DNA of 64,000 bases from Fluctibacter corallii (GTDB lineage Bacteria; Pseudomonadota; Gammaproteobacteria; Enterobacterales; Alteromonadaceae). A program made the position numbers and the translations under genes. Positions 53,965-61,833 of this stretch are shown here, in pieces (position 1 is the stretch's first letter; each line of letters opens with the position of its first letter). Below the pieces are notes generated by a model. That model was not told the DNA's origin. It saw nothing but the letters and a program-made list of their open reading frames with translations, and ran no database searches. Location: contig NZ_JAOWKX010000007.1 of the NCBI RefSeq assembly GCF_025751585.1, forward strand, positions 62,001 to 126,000. Reading direction: 5' to 3'.

Positions 53965-54672
53965 ATGCAGACGCCGAATATTTTAATAGTTGAAGACGAA
54001 GTCGTAACCCGCACCACGTTAAGAAGTTTATTCGAGGCCGAAGGGTACAACGTATTTGAAGCCGAAAATGGCGAACAAATGCACGACTTTTTTGAAAACA
54101 ACGCCATTAATTTGGTGATCATGGATATCAACCTACCCGGCAAAAATGGACTTATTCTTGCGCGCGAAGTAAGAGACAGAAAAAATGTTGGTCTTATCTT
54201 TCTGACTGGCCGTGATAACGATGTAGATCGTATTCTAGGGCTAGAGATTGGCGCAGATGACTATCTTACCAAGCCATTTAACCCAAGAGAGCTAACCATC
54301 AGAGCCCGCAACCTTCTAGCGCGCACCACCAGCAGTGCTGAAGACGACGACTTACCAAGCCGCGTAAGCTTCAACGGCTGGACGCTAGATGGCGATAGCA
54401 GAAGCCTTATTTCACCAAGTGGTAACGAGTTCAGACTGCCACGCAGTGAGTTTCGTGCGTTACACCTATTTTTGAGCAATCCGGGCAAAATACTCACTCG
54501 TGAGCAGCTAATCATGGAAATGACTGGCCGCGAACTTCGCCCGAATGACCGTACCGTAGATGTGACCATCCGACGCATCCGTAAACACTTTGAATCTGAG
54601 CAAAACAGCGAAGATTTGATTGTCACGATTCACGGCGAAGGTTACCGCTTCTGTGGACAGGTTGACGTCTAA
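53965..54672 (+). CDS. arcA: Aerobic respiration control response regulator ArcA
   Basis: A 235-aa OmpR-family regulator very close to E. coli ArcA: start [12 protein letters not shown], phosphoacceptor Asp54 in [48 protein letters not shown], and the winged helix ending [16 protein letters not shown] 53965 matches the ArcA N-terminus; a GTG three codons upstream is also open. No arcB is in the window. Confidence 0.96.
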   Translation: MQTPNILIVEDEVVTRTTLRSLFEAEGYNVFEAENGEQMHDFFENNAINLVIMDINLPGKNGLILAREVRDRKNVGLIFLTGRDNDVDRILGLEIGADDYLTKPFNPRELTIRARNLLARTTSSAEDDDLPSRVSFNGWTLDGDSRSLISPSGNEFRLPRSEFRALHLFLSNPGKILTREQLIMEMTGRELRPNDRTVDVTIRRIRKHFESEQNSEDLIVTIHGEGYRFCGQVDV

Positions 54673-54735
54673 CATACGTTAAGAAGAGATGAAAAGCGCA
54701 GCGTAAAGCTTCCAATCCACTCTTCCATCCTTTCA

Positions 54736-54770
54736 AAAGCCGATACCCTCAAGGGTCTCGGCTTTTTCTT
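54736..54770 (+). terminator. Rho-independent terminator after arcA
   Basis: AAAGCCGA-GACCC-type stem (AAAGCCGATACCCT...AGGGTCTCGGCTTT) followed by a T-run. Marks the boundary between core genes and the Rhs array. Confidence 0.85.
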
Positions 54771-54877
54771 TTTGGGCGCTAGGGATATCTTCATTCTCAT
54801 TAATTTAAGAGAAAAAGCTCTGCGAGGGTGAGGCTATGGATTTAAAAAGTAGTTTATACTTGGCCTAAATATATTGC

Positions 54878-55456
54878 CTACAGATTTTCTAATTCGATAT
54901 TTACACCAATAAGTTGGTTATGATGGTTATCAAAAATCACCCATTCAAAAGGTGGGATCGTAAGAAAATACTCAAAAAAACGTAGTTCACTAATTAATCC
55001 CAAAATATCATTTTTATTACCTTTCAGTACAGGCCAAGGAGGAAACTCGTCGTCAGTTAACGCTATATAAAGGGTTGGATTTCCCAGTATAGCTTTACTA
55101 ATCAGCGCTAAACCATCTTCGCCATCATAAGTAATTCTACTTGCTTGCCCTTTCAAAGACTCCCAAAACCATAGTTTATTGTGGTCTTGGACATACCTTC
55201 CTGCTATCTGCTCCTTAACTATCTGAGCCTCTTCGCAGGTAAGTTGCACAATTGATTCAAATGCAGCTACCTCTTCTAGAACTTCAGTTAAAATTGTCAT
55301 TCGTTCCCCAAGTGTATTAATCTTTTCTGTTTGACCTTGAAGGCCGACGAGACTCCTCGTTTGGGAAATTTCCTCAACCTCATCCACCAGCCTTCCGAAT
55401 AATATGTTGCTTATCATGATGAGATCCCAAACTACTGTGAGATCTATCAACGCCAA
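54878..55456 (-). CDS. Rhs-array orphan gene, probable immunity protein
   Basis: A 192-aa soluble protein (YVQDHNKLWFWESLKG, FEYFLTIPPFEWVIFDNHH, NQLIGVNIEL). The C-terminal 'EWVIFDNHHNQLIG' end recalls a family of small Rhs-associated immunity-like proteins; I cannot name it with confidence. It directly follows a decayed Rhs core fragment without any toxin tip, so it is an orphan. Internal ATG at 55418 (MISNILFG) is a likely start. A decayed partial duplicate lies at 57150-57497. Confidence 0.6.
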   Translation of the reverse strand: MALIDLTVVWDLIMISNILFGRLVDEVEEISQTRSLVGLQGQTEKINTLGERMTILTEVLEEVAAFESIVQLTCEEAQIVKEQIAGRYVQDHNKLWFWESLKGQASRITYDGEDGLALISKAILGNPTLYIALTDDEFPPWPVLKGNKNDILGLISELRFFEYFLTIPPFEWVIFDNHHNQLIGVNIELENL

Positions 55457-55521
55457 CTTTAGCTCTTTTAGGCTTTTTTAACTCAATTGTTGTTACAGTC
55501 CCTCACTCCAAAGGCTCAGAA

Positions 55522-55770
55522 ATGCAGACCGCTGCCTGTTTTTGGAATAAAGCCGTCTTTGGCGATCATTTTGCTACCCAAGTAAATGTTGTTTACGCCA
55601 CCTGCTGGGGTGTCTTGATACAGCAATACGCCGCCTTGGCTGTATGCCGCTGCATCGATTACCTTTGCTATCTTGTACTTTTACACGACAGTTATGGCTC
55701 GTTAGTGAAATTCATCAGAGCAGTCAATGAGATGGTAGTAGCCCCGCTAGTGCGGAGCGTTAGATTCAAA
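55522..55770 (-). repeat. Rhs core fragment R1 (inter-cassette repeat)
   Basis: On the minus strand the fragment encodes pieces of Rhs core (RVKVQDSKGN, QGGVLLYQDTPAGGVNNIYL, IAKDGFIPKTGS) preceded by about 100 nt of conserved inter-cassette DNA with a GCGGGGC/GTGCGG-type hairpin. It is interrupted by frameshifts and ends in a decayed RAFG region before the orphan immunity gene. Confidence 0.75.
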
Positions 55771-55778
55771 TTAAACAG

Positions 55779-56072
55779 TTAGTTAATTATTCCTACAATT
55801 CCAAAAATTAGTAAAAATAACCAAACCAAGAGAAGTGTAAAATTTAAGCCAAAAATTATATTCTTTGAATTTAATTTAAGAAAGTAACTTACTAACGAAG
55901 TAGCCACGAGCAAAGAAATAACGCTTGCAACAGTGCTAGTTTGTAAAAACAAAAACTGTTCGTGCCTCCAATTCTTCGATACCATTACAGACATATCAAA
56001 AGCTATTAACGAAAAATACCCGATAGAGCAGAGCGTTGCTAAAGAAGTGATAGTTAGAACAAATTTATGCAT
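55779..56072 (-). CDS. Three-helix membrane protein, putative immunity to the DUF2778-like tip
   Basis: A 97-aa protein with three membrane segments (LTITSLATLCSIGYFSLIAF; TSTVASVISLLVATSLVSYF; FGLNFTLLLVWLFLLIFGIV). It starts 5 nt after the stop of the DUF2778-like tip, the usual position of a cognate immunity protein. A membrane location facing the periplasm would suit protection against a cell-wall-acting toxin (inference). Confidence 0.55.
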   Translation of the reverse strand: MHKFVLTITSLATLCSIGYFSLIAFDMSVMVSKNWRHEQFLFLQTSTVASVISLLVATSLVSYFLKLNSKNIIFGLNFTLLLVWLFLLIFGIVGIIN

Positions 56073-56076
56073 AGCG

Positions 56077-56532
56077 CTACCGTTCCTGTTCTTTAAGCTT
56101 TTGAGATTCTATTCGTCCACTCACTTTTACGACTTTCAATTGGCCAAATCTTGTAGACGATTCCGTCGAACTAGCAAACGGATTCCTAGATTTACTATCT
56201 ACCGTTACTTCGCCAGTTGATGTCTTACTCTGCATACCATTAACTTGAGACCAATCTTCATCACCTTTAGCAGCGATAGATCCAATGGTTACGCCCGGTT
56301 CATAGAGTCTAAATAAGTCTCTGCCAGTTGCATAATGAGTATCATTAATAGCATCTAGAGGCTCTAACTGGAAAAATTTCTCTCTTGGAGTGTACAAAAT
56401 GTCGTATACGCCCACTTCGATAGGCGCTCCAAAAGGCTTGCCACCAGATTCAGCATTTACTCTTATTCTTTGTCCTGTATCTCTATCTCTCATAGTAAGA
56501 ACACCAGTATCAATATTGTATATGGCCCTCAC
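56077..56532 (-). CDS. Displaced Rhs tip with DUF2778 (Tlde1-like L,D-transpeptidase-fold) domain
   Basis: A 151-codon tip; the frame continues upstream to about 56625 through VKVQDSNG and [15 protein letters not shown], the Rhs core end. The tip resembles DUF2778/Tlde1 peptidoglycan-targeting toxins: YNIDTGVLTMRDRDTGQRI, GAPIEVGVYDILYTP, FQLEPLDAIND, GRDLFRLYEPGVTIGSIAA. In the family the last motif normally carries a catalytic His and Cys (RLH...GC); here they read Tyr77 and Ser85, each one base from the consensus, so the enzyme may be inactive. It has no start codon of its own, so it is a silent donor tip. Confidence 0.6.
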   Translation of the reverse strand: MRAIYNIDTGVLTMRDRDTGQRIRVNAESGGKPFGAPIEVGVYDILYTPREKFFQLEPLDAINDTHYATGRDLFRLYEPGVTIGSIAAKGDEDWSQVNGMQSKTSTGEVTVDSKSRNPFASSTESSTRFGQLKVVKVSGRIESQKLKEQER

Positions 56533-56580
56533 TTCTTCTCCATCAGGATCAACATATTTGTATGGGTTGTTGTTTGCGCC

Positions 56581-56690
56581 GTTGCTATCTTGTACTTTTA
56601 CGCGACGATTATGGCTTGTTGGTGGGAATTGTCAGTGATAATAATCAAACAGTAGCAGCCCGCGAGCGTGAGGCAACGGATTCAAAATTT
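56581..56690 (-). repeat. Rhs core fragment R2, with an in-frame internal deletion
   Basis: Minus strand: conserved inter-cassette DNA, then HNRRVKVQDSNG joined directly to [14 protein letters not shown]. About 110 residues of core that lie between these motifs elsewhere (for example in the 60-61 kb cassette) are missing, yet the frame is kept. Confidence 0.7.
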
Positions 56691-56691
56691 T

Positions 56692-57081
56692 CTATTCAGG
56701 ATGTTTTTGACACGGCCTACGTAAAGTAGAAGCTCCATGCAGCACAATTAGGGATAAAAATACAATACCAACGTCTGTAAACCACAATAAAAAATTAAAT
56801 TTAATTGACATGGTAAAGTCCACAATGAAAGAAAAAGCAGACACGAAAAAGATAACGAACACGCCGTGAGTAGCAGGCATACTTTTCGAAGATTTTTCTA
56901 GAAAATAAAAACACAAAATACTTATAGAAAATATAACAGCGTACTTATAGAAAACAACCCAGCTTGGGAACTTTTCGCCTGATTGGTCTATATCTTCAAA
57001 AAAGTATCCTATCGGTATACCCGACAGCATTAAAGATAAATAAAGAAGCAAACTGTATTTTGCAATCACTTTAAAATCCAT
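56692..57081 (-). CDS. Four-helix membrane protein, orphan immunity candidate
   Basis: A 129-aa protein with about four membrane segments (YSLLLYLSLMLSGIPIGYFF; WVVFYKYAVIFSISILCFYF; GVFVIFFVSAFSFIVDF; VGIVFLSLIVLHGA). No family recognised. No toxin tip stands upstream of it; the preceding DNA is a decayed copy of another immunity gene. Its place in the array is the only evidence for immunity. Confidence 0.5.
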   Translation of the reverse strand: MDFKVIAKYSLLLYLSLMLSGIPIGYFFEDIDQSGEKFPSWVVFYKYAVIFSISILCFYFLEKSSKSMPATHGVFVIFFVSAFSFIVDFTMSIKFNFLLWFTDVGIVFLSLIVLHGASTLRRPCQKHPE

Positions 57082-57149
57082 AATCTAGCTCTTCAACTTA
57101 CTAGGTTAAAAGTTCACTTCCAACAATTCTACCACGCCATAAATAACAA

Positions 57150-57497
57150 TTGTCGCACTAAATACCGTTGCTATCTGCTCCTTTACTATTTGAGCCTCTT
57201 CGCAGGTAAGTTGCACACTTGATTTAAAAGCAGCTATCTCTTTTAGAAAAAAGTTAAAATTGTCACTTTTTTCCCAAAATTTATTTTACTTTTCTGTCTA
57301 ACTGTGAAGGATGACGAGGCCCCTTGCTTGGGAAATTTCCACGACCTCATCCACTAGCCTGATGAATGATATGTTGCTTATCATGATGCGCTACCAAACT
57401 ATTGTGAGGCCTATAAAAGCCAACTATAGCTCCGTTAGGTTTTTTTAACCCTATTGCTGTTACAGTCCCTCGCTCTAAAGACTCAGTAGTGCAGACC
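57150..57497 (-). pseudogene. Decayed duplicate of the 54878-55456 gene (5' half)
   Basis: The plus-strand text from CTATCTGCTCCTTTACTATT to AGTCCCTCGCTCTAAAGACT parallels 55195-55515 base for base with many substitutions and frameshifts. The duplication also covers the adjoining core fragment, so [core fragment + immunity 5' half] was copied as one block. No intact frame survives. Confidence 0.7.
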
Positions 57498-57499
57498 GC

Positions 57500-57731
57500 T
57501 GTCTGTCTCTGGAATATAACCATACTTGGCAATCAGTTTTCTACCCAGTTACATATTGTTTACGCCACCGGCGGAGGTTGCTTAATACAGCGTCACATCG
57601 TTATTCCTGTATACCCCTGCATGGACTATCGTTGCTATCTTGTACTTTGACACGACGGTTGTGGTTTGTTAGCGGGAAGCGTTAATTTGACTTTGGCAGC
57701 CTGGCGAGTGCGAGGCTTTGGATTCAAAAGT
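57500..57731 (-). repeat. Rhs core fragment R3 (decayed)
   Basis: Same layout as R1: inter-cassette DNA (minus strand GAATCCAAAGCCTCGCACTC), TNHNRRVKVQDSN, then strongly mutated remnants of the YLG/IAK/PKAG region. Confidence 0.65.
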
Positions 57732-57737
57732 AGCAGC

Positions 57738-57983
57738 CTAAACTTTCGATGTTCGTCTTCTCAATTTAATCCAAAGTTTAGCTGATGAAAACAGCATCAT
57801 GACAACTCCAACTACTAAAGCGCATGTAAAAATAAGGAAGCTAGAATCGTAGGATAATAAATTCAAGTAATTTCCTAAAAACAGTAGCAACTCAAAAAAT
57901 CCCCCCAAAACTATTACGCCAATTCCCTGCATACAGACAATTAAGTAAGCAATCGAAATTTTCTTTTTGTTTGCATCTAACAT
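57738..57983 (-). CDS. Two-helix membrane protein, putative immunity to the adjacent Gly/Ala-rich tip
   Basis: An 81-aa protein from ATG 57983 (longer start at 58001) that overlaps the tip stop by 7 nt. Two membrane segments (YLIVCMQGIGVIVLGGFFELLL; FLIFTCALVVGVVMMLFS) and a basic C-terminus. Overlap with the toxin tip is typical of cognate immunity genes. Confidence 0.5.
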   Translation of the reverse strand: MLDANKKKISIAYLIVCMQGIGVIVLGGFFELLLFLGNYLNLLSYDSSFLIFTCALVVGVVMMLFSSAKLWIKLRRRTSKV

Positions 57984-58771
57984 TGATCTTTCACTCCACA
58001 AGAGTCCGCAACGCCAGCAGCATTCGAGGCAACATTTCCTAGTACGTCACCAACACCAACTGATGTTGAGCTAGCACCACCACCCGTAGCTCCTTTAATA
58101 TGCTGTGTTAGATTTTGATCTGCAACCGAAGTTGCGTTAAATGCCTTTTGTTTAAGTGCGGCAGTGCCAGCATCAATTGCATCACCGACAATCGTTCCTG
58201 CAGCTCCTCCAGCGGCTCCAAGTACAGTTCCAACTCCAACATTGTCAGTTAAGTTGTTTCCATCAATAGCATTGTTGGCGACTGTTGATGTTGCACCTAT
58301 CGCCCCACCTGCCGCCGTATTTGCTGTCACCCTAAGTACGTTACCTAGCTGCGCAGTTTTCGTTGCGAGGCCAGCCCCAGTAGCACCTGCAAATCCAGAA
58401 ACTAACGCCTTACCTGCGTTTTTAGCTATTCCAGATAGACTTGTGTCTTTAAGCTCCCCCGTTAAAGCTTGTCGAGTAATCTCTAACCCAACCCCAGCAA
58501 TAAATCCTAAGACACCAGCTTCACCATCAGGATCAACATATTTGTACGGATTGTTGTTGGCGTAAGTGTATCTGCCGAATCCTTGTATAGGATTGCTACG
58601 CAACATATGCCCCAACGAATCAACCGGATCATTCGAATAAAACCGCCCGATAACTGGATCATAGTATCGTACCTGCATATAACTCAACCCTATATCTGTG
58701 TCGAACTTATGCCCGGTATAGCCGATATCATCCACTTCACCTGGTAATCCTCCCGAACGACAGACTTTCAA
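57977..58771 (-). CDS. Displaced Rhs C-terminal tip, Gly/Ala-rich hydrophobic toxin-like domain
   Basis: 264 codons. Residues about 9-80 are the Rhs core end ([49 protein letters not shown]). The tip is Gly/Ala/Val-rich with weakly hydrophobic helices ([34 protein letters not shown]), a composition seen in translocation- or pore-type regions; it ends in SCGVKDQC. The first 8 residues come from an unrelated ATPase relic, so this is a recombination junction, not a native start. Confidence 0.65.
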   Translation of the reverse strand: MKVCRSGGLPGEVDDIGYTGHKFDTDIGLSYMQVRYYDPVIGRFYSNDPVDSLGHMLRSNPIQGFGRYTYANNNPYKYVDPDGEAGVLGFIAGVGLEITRQALTGELKDTSLSGIAKNAGKALVSGFAGATGAGLATKTAQLGNVLRVTANTAAGGAIGATSTVANNAIDGNNLTDNVGVGTVLGAAGGAAGTIVGDAIDAGTAALKQKAFNATSVADQNLTQHIKGATGGGASSTSVGVGDVLGNVASNAAGVADSCGVKDQC

Positions 58772-59033
58772 GTAATTATGAAGAACTGAGTGAGAATCAT
58801 TAGTAGAAAATTAAAATTTCTGGTTTCACCTTCGGCATTAAAGCCTAGCGCTAGAGCAATAACTTCTACAATAGTAGACTTGCCACTACCATTTTCTCCG
58901 ACAATAAACGTCACACTTTTTGAAAATTGCAATTTTTCAAAATTCTTTATCAGTGGGATGCAAAATGGATATTCTTCCCATGAGAGAATCTTTTCCTTCT
59001 TTCAAGATATTTCCTCTATGTACAAAGTTCAAC
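58740..59033 (-). pseudogene. AAA/ABC-type ATPase relic (COG3910-like) fused to an Rhs core end
   Basis: On the minus strand: [35 protein letters not shown] (Walker A), [13 protein letters not shown], then after a frameshift [20 protein letters not shown], which runs straight into the Rhs core [10 protein letters not shown]. This is the N-terminal part of a predicted ATPase of the GFNPEGG-type with at least one frameshift and no Walker B. The plus-strand open frame 58790-59119 is its shadow. Confidence 0.65.
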
Positions 59034-59312
59034 TCAGCTTTCTTTACTGGATTTTAAGTTTTCTGGTTCTTTGTCTAAGTGTGGAAACTTTAAGTAAATG
59101 GGCAACACTAAACTCGTAATAAAACCTCCATAGGAATTAGCTATATCTCTTACTAGCTTTACACTTTGTTCTCTCGGTAATTCTTTTGATATGAGAGCAC
59201 TCAGAGAATCTACTGCGGCTGTCACGCCCTTCATTTCTTCTAGAACCGAAACAGCTAGTTGTTCATCTCCCGGAAAAAGGCTCTCTAGTGTCTTTGTCTT
59301 AATAGTTTTCAT
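59034..59312 (-). CDS. Small orphan gene in the Rhs array
   Basis: A 92-aa, mostly helical protein (KTLESLFPGDEQLAVSVLEE, LPREQSVKLVRDIAN) with one moderately hydrophobic stretch (GGFITSLVLPIYL). ATG 59312 is preferred over 59348. No family recognised; position between decayed cassettes suggests an orphan immunity gene. Confidence 0.45.
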   Translation of the reverse strand: MKTIKTKTLESLFPGDEQLAVSVLEEMKGVTAAVDSLSALISKELPREQSVKLVRDIANSYGGFITSLVLPIYLKFPHLDKEPENLKSSKES

Positions 59313-59509
59313 CCTCACCCCATAATCCAATAACAATATCCCCGTCATTAGAAGTTTGATTCTTTTTAATGGCTTACTCGAAAATAAACCGTGGCAAACA
59401 ATTAGAAAGCTAGTGCTTTTGAATTTCTCTCAAAATCTGATACAGCCTATCTCTTGCTTCTTTCACTAATCTATCATGTTCGATTTTGTCTATACCACCA
59501 GTTTCATAA

Positions 59510-59572
59510 TCATCGTTAATTTGACTTTGGCAGCCCGGAGAGTGCGAGGCTTTGGTTTCAACATTCAAAAAA
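59510..59572 (-). repeat. Rhs inter-cassette repeat R4 (short)
   Basis: Only the outer part of the repeat remains (plus strand GTTAATTTGACTTTGGCAGC then GGAGAGTGCGAGGCTTTGG), matching 57685-57725 closely. Confidence 0.65.
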
Positions 59573-59574
59573 CT

Positions 59575-59886
59575 TTATCCCAAAATAGACGTAACAATGT
59601 TTTTATCGTAGAAATTGTCACGTTTAAAAGCTTCATCAATTTGACCAAGCCAATAGTCTGAATCAAAAGAATCACTGTTATTACAACCTAAGCCACGAAC
59701 CAAGCCAGTTTTGGCTAACTCACTGAAGACTTTTGCAATATTTGACTTATTTAGTTCTGAACTATTAACAGATGGTAAATAGGAGGCAGAACAATACAGA
59801 GCAATACACACATGCCTAGCTTCAGTAAGACTAACGCCTTTCTTAAAACACCTGCATAATGCTTTTTCCAAAGACTCCTTCATCAT
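59575..59886 (-). CDS. Orphan immunity candidate following a core fragment
   Basis: A 103-aa soluble protein (KALCRCFKKGVSLTEARHVC, FDSDYWLGQIDEAFKR) with AGGAGG upstream. A truncated Rhs core fragment (R5) abuts it directly, so the toxin tip that once separated them has been lost. No family recognised. Confidence 0.5.
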   Translation of the reverse strand: MMKESLEKALCRCFKKGVSLTEARHVCIALYCSASYLPSVNSSELNKSNIAKVFSELAKTGLVRGLGCNNSDSFDSDYWLGQIDEAFKRDNFYDKNIVTSILG

Positions 59887-59924
59887 GGCTTTTTACCTCC
59901 TAACTCTGAAATCATTTTTTGGAC

Positions 59925-60122
59925 TACCCAAAGACATGTTGTTTATTCAATCTGTGGGGTTTCTTGATACAGCAATACGCCGCCTTGGCTGTATGCGCTG
60001 TAAATTGCACCTTTACTATCTTGTACTTTTACGCGACGAGTTATGGCTCGTTAGTGAAATTCATCAAAGCAGTCAATGAGATGGTGGTAGCTCCGCGAGT
60101 GCGAGGCGATGTGGTTGGATTC
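59925..60122 (-). repeat. Rhs core fragment R5
   Basis: Minus strand: inter-cassette DNA with hairpin (CTCGCACTCGCGGAG), RRVKVQDSKGAIYSAYSQGG, VLLYQE, then the homology stops at an AT-rich junction just before the 59886 gene. Confidence 0.75.
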
Positions 60123-60127
60123 AAAAA

Positions 60128-60385
60128 TCAAGTCGAATTATCGCCTTTATCTCTCTTTCTTGACTTAATAAATTCAGAGATTCCGTATGCAAATATTAAT
60201 AAACAAAGTGTGAAAAGTACCGCTAAAGTAGCGTAGAAAGCCGTTGGTTCTGTTTCCACATTGCTCTCGATACCTTTTATCGAAATATTGCCACTATTGT
60301 AAATGAAAAATAAGATTAACGTTAATCCAAATGATAGTGCAATATACCCTAAGCCATTGGATGGTTTGTCTTCATCTTTGTTCAT
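60128..60385 (-). CDS. Two-helix membrane protein, putative immunity to the 60372 tip
   Basis: An 85-aa protein from ATG 60385 (longer frame to 60427), overlapping the tip stop by 14 nt. Two membrane segments (GLGYIALSFGLTLILFFIY; AFYATLAVLFTLCLLIFAYG) and a charged C-terminus (EFIKSRKRDKGD). Overlap indicates a cognate pair. Confidence 0.55.
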   Translation of the reverse strand: MNKDEDKPSNGLGYIALSFGLTLILFFIYNSGNISIKGIESNVETEPTAFYATLAVLFTLCLLIFAYGISEFIKSRKRDKGDNST

Positions 60386-60992
60386 CGTCTTTGAACTCCT
60401 GTGATTGATCAATTTCCTTATTGGCAAGTTTATCTATATCTTCTACGCCCGTGTCCACTAGGTCACCTGCAACAGCACCAACCACTGTTTTTACAACCGC
60501 CTTGATAAGGTCTTTCTTAGGATTTTCACTTGGACTAAAGTCTTCCATGGCATTATCAGTCAGCGCTTCGGCACCTTTAGAAGCACCTGCACTCGCAGCA
60601 TTGTCAATCGGGACATCACCATTCGCCACTTCTGCGATTGCTTCCCCAACGGCAATCATATCACCTAAACCGGGAGCAAGACCTGAAACCTGTTGCACAG
60701 CTTTGCTTACCCCTTTACCAATTGGGTCATTTCGCAACCACTTTTGCTGTTGGATATTAGCAGGATTGATACCATATTTCCCATCAGGATCAACATATAT
60801 GTATGGGTTGTTGTTTGCATAGGTATAACGATTAAATCCATGTACAGGGTTGCCACGCTGCATATGTTCCAAAACATCCACCGGATCATTCGAATAAAAA
60901 CGACCTATGACTGGATCATAGTATCGTGCCTGCATATAGCTCAACCCTATATCTGTGTCGAACTTATGCCCTGTATAGCCGATATCATCCAC
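60372..60992 (-). CDS. Displaced Rhs C-terminal tip
   Basis: 206 codons. Core end ([52 protein letters not shown]), then a tip of unknown family: QQKWLRNDPIGKGVSKAVQQ, SGLAPGLGDMIAVGEAIAEV, KDLIKAVVKTVVGAVAGDLV. Helical and Ala/Val-rich, so possibly membrane-active; no nuclease or protease motif seen. The upstream core is out of frame because of a one-base deletion near 61072, so it is not expressed as part of a full Rhs. Confidence 0.65.
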   Translation of the reverse strand: MDDIGYTGHKFDTDIGLSYMQARYYDPVIGRFYSNDPVDVLEHMQRGNPVHGFNRYTYANNNPYIYVDPDGKYGINPANIQQQKWLRNDPIGKGVSKAVQQVSGLAPGLGDMIAVGEAIAEVANGDVPIDNAASAGASKGAEALTDNAMEDFSPSENPKKDLIKAVVKTVVGAVAGDLVDTGVEDIDKLANKEIDQSQEFKDDEQR

Positions 60993-61272
60993 TTCACCTT
61001 CAATACTCGCTCCAAAGGCTCGGTAATGTTGATTACTGCCTGCCTTCGGAATATAGCCGTTTTTGGCAATCAGTTGCTACCCAGATAAATATTGTTTACG
61101 CCACCTGCTGGGGTGTCTTGATACAGCAATACGCCGCCTTGGCTGTATGCGCTGTAAATTGCACCTTTACTATCTTGTACTTTTACGCGACGATTGTGGC
61201 TTGTTAGTGAAATTCATCAAAGCAGTCAATGAGATGGTGGTAGCTCCGCGAGTGCGGAGGGCTAGATTCAAA
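60993..61272 (-). repeat. Rhs core fragment R6, longest copy, frameshifted
   Basis: Minus strand: inter-cassette DNA with perfect CTCCGC/GCGGAG hairpin, then HNRRVKVQDSKGAIYSAYSQ, GGVLLYQDTPAGGVNNIYLG. A missing A after GGTAGCAA (near 61072) shifts the frame to a stop; restoring it gives SKLIAKNGYIPKAGSNQHYR, AFGASIEGEV, continuous with the tip at 60992. Confidence 0.8.
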
Positions 61273-61286
61273 AGTCAAAATTTACC

Positions 61287-61799
61287 TTATTTGATTTTGT
61301 TTAACTTTACTCTAAATAAAGCCAATGCAAATGATCCGATAACTCCAACAACAATCAAAACCTTTGAAAATATATCTATGCGATCATTGTTTTCTTGAGC
61401 TTGTTTTACCGAAGTACCGTAATCAAACAAGCTTGATTCTTCAATTTGAAGGCTCCATACCGAGCAAGAGTAACCGAGTATTTGCCGACATTCTTCCTTC
61501 GTTTTATCAACCAACACCTCAAACAGTGTATTACTTTGAGAGCTTTCAAAAACTTCCAACAATTTAAGACGCTCCTTTTTTGTTTTAACAATAAGTGCAG
61601 GTTCAAATCCACTCAATTTAAATTTGATACCGTTGGTCTTAGTTTCAAAAGCAGTGAGTTGGCCACTAATTACAGTCAACTCTGCTTTATCTGGAACCCC
61701 ACCATCTTTTACAATAAAAACATAGTTTATATACAAGCCAACAAATATAGAGAGAGTGCTTATAACAAGCCAAGCGTGAACATATTTTTTTGCAATCAT
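61287..61799 (-). CDS. Two-TM membrane protein with periplasmic domain, putative immunity to the 61834 tip
   Basis: A 170-aa protein with TM1 (AWLVISTLSIFVGLYINYVF), an about 110-residue extracytoplasmic domain with two cysteines (EECRQILGYSC) and TM2 (FSKVLIVVGVIGSFALALF). It starts 34 nt after the stop of the glycine-rich tip. No family recognised; immunity is inferred from position. Confidence 0.55.
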   Translation of the reverse strand: MIAKKYVHAWLVISTLSIFVGLYINYVFIVKDGGVPDKAELTVISGQLTAFETKTNGIKFKLSGFEPALIVKTKKERLKLLEVFESSQSNTLFEVLVDKTKEECRQILGYSCSVWSLQIEESSLFDYGTSVKQAQENNDRIDIFSKVLIVVGVIGSFALALFRVKLNKIK

Positions 61800-61833
61800 C
61801 GTTGCCCTTTATAATTTTTAGTTATTTGAACGA

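Noticed and set aside
52016-54672. Histidine kinase and ArcA as a cognate two-component operon
   Set aside because: A gap of about 300 nt separates them, and the kinase lacks the receiver and Hpt domains of ArcB; partnership cannot be supported from sequence.
55700-55782. Integron attC sites between Rhs cassettes (GCGTTAGATT at 55758 looks like an attC end)
   Set aside because: The motif is not conserved in the other seven repeats, and the flanking sequence encodes Rhs core, so homologous Rhs repeats explain it better.
58790-59119. 109-aa plus-strand frame in the Rhs array
   Set aside because: It is the antisense of a Walker A-containing ATPase relic; the minus strand gives recognisable motifs.
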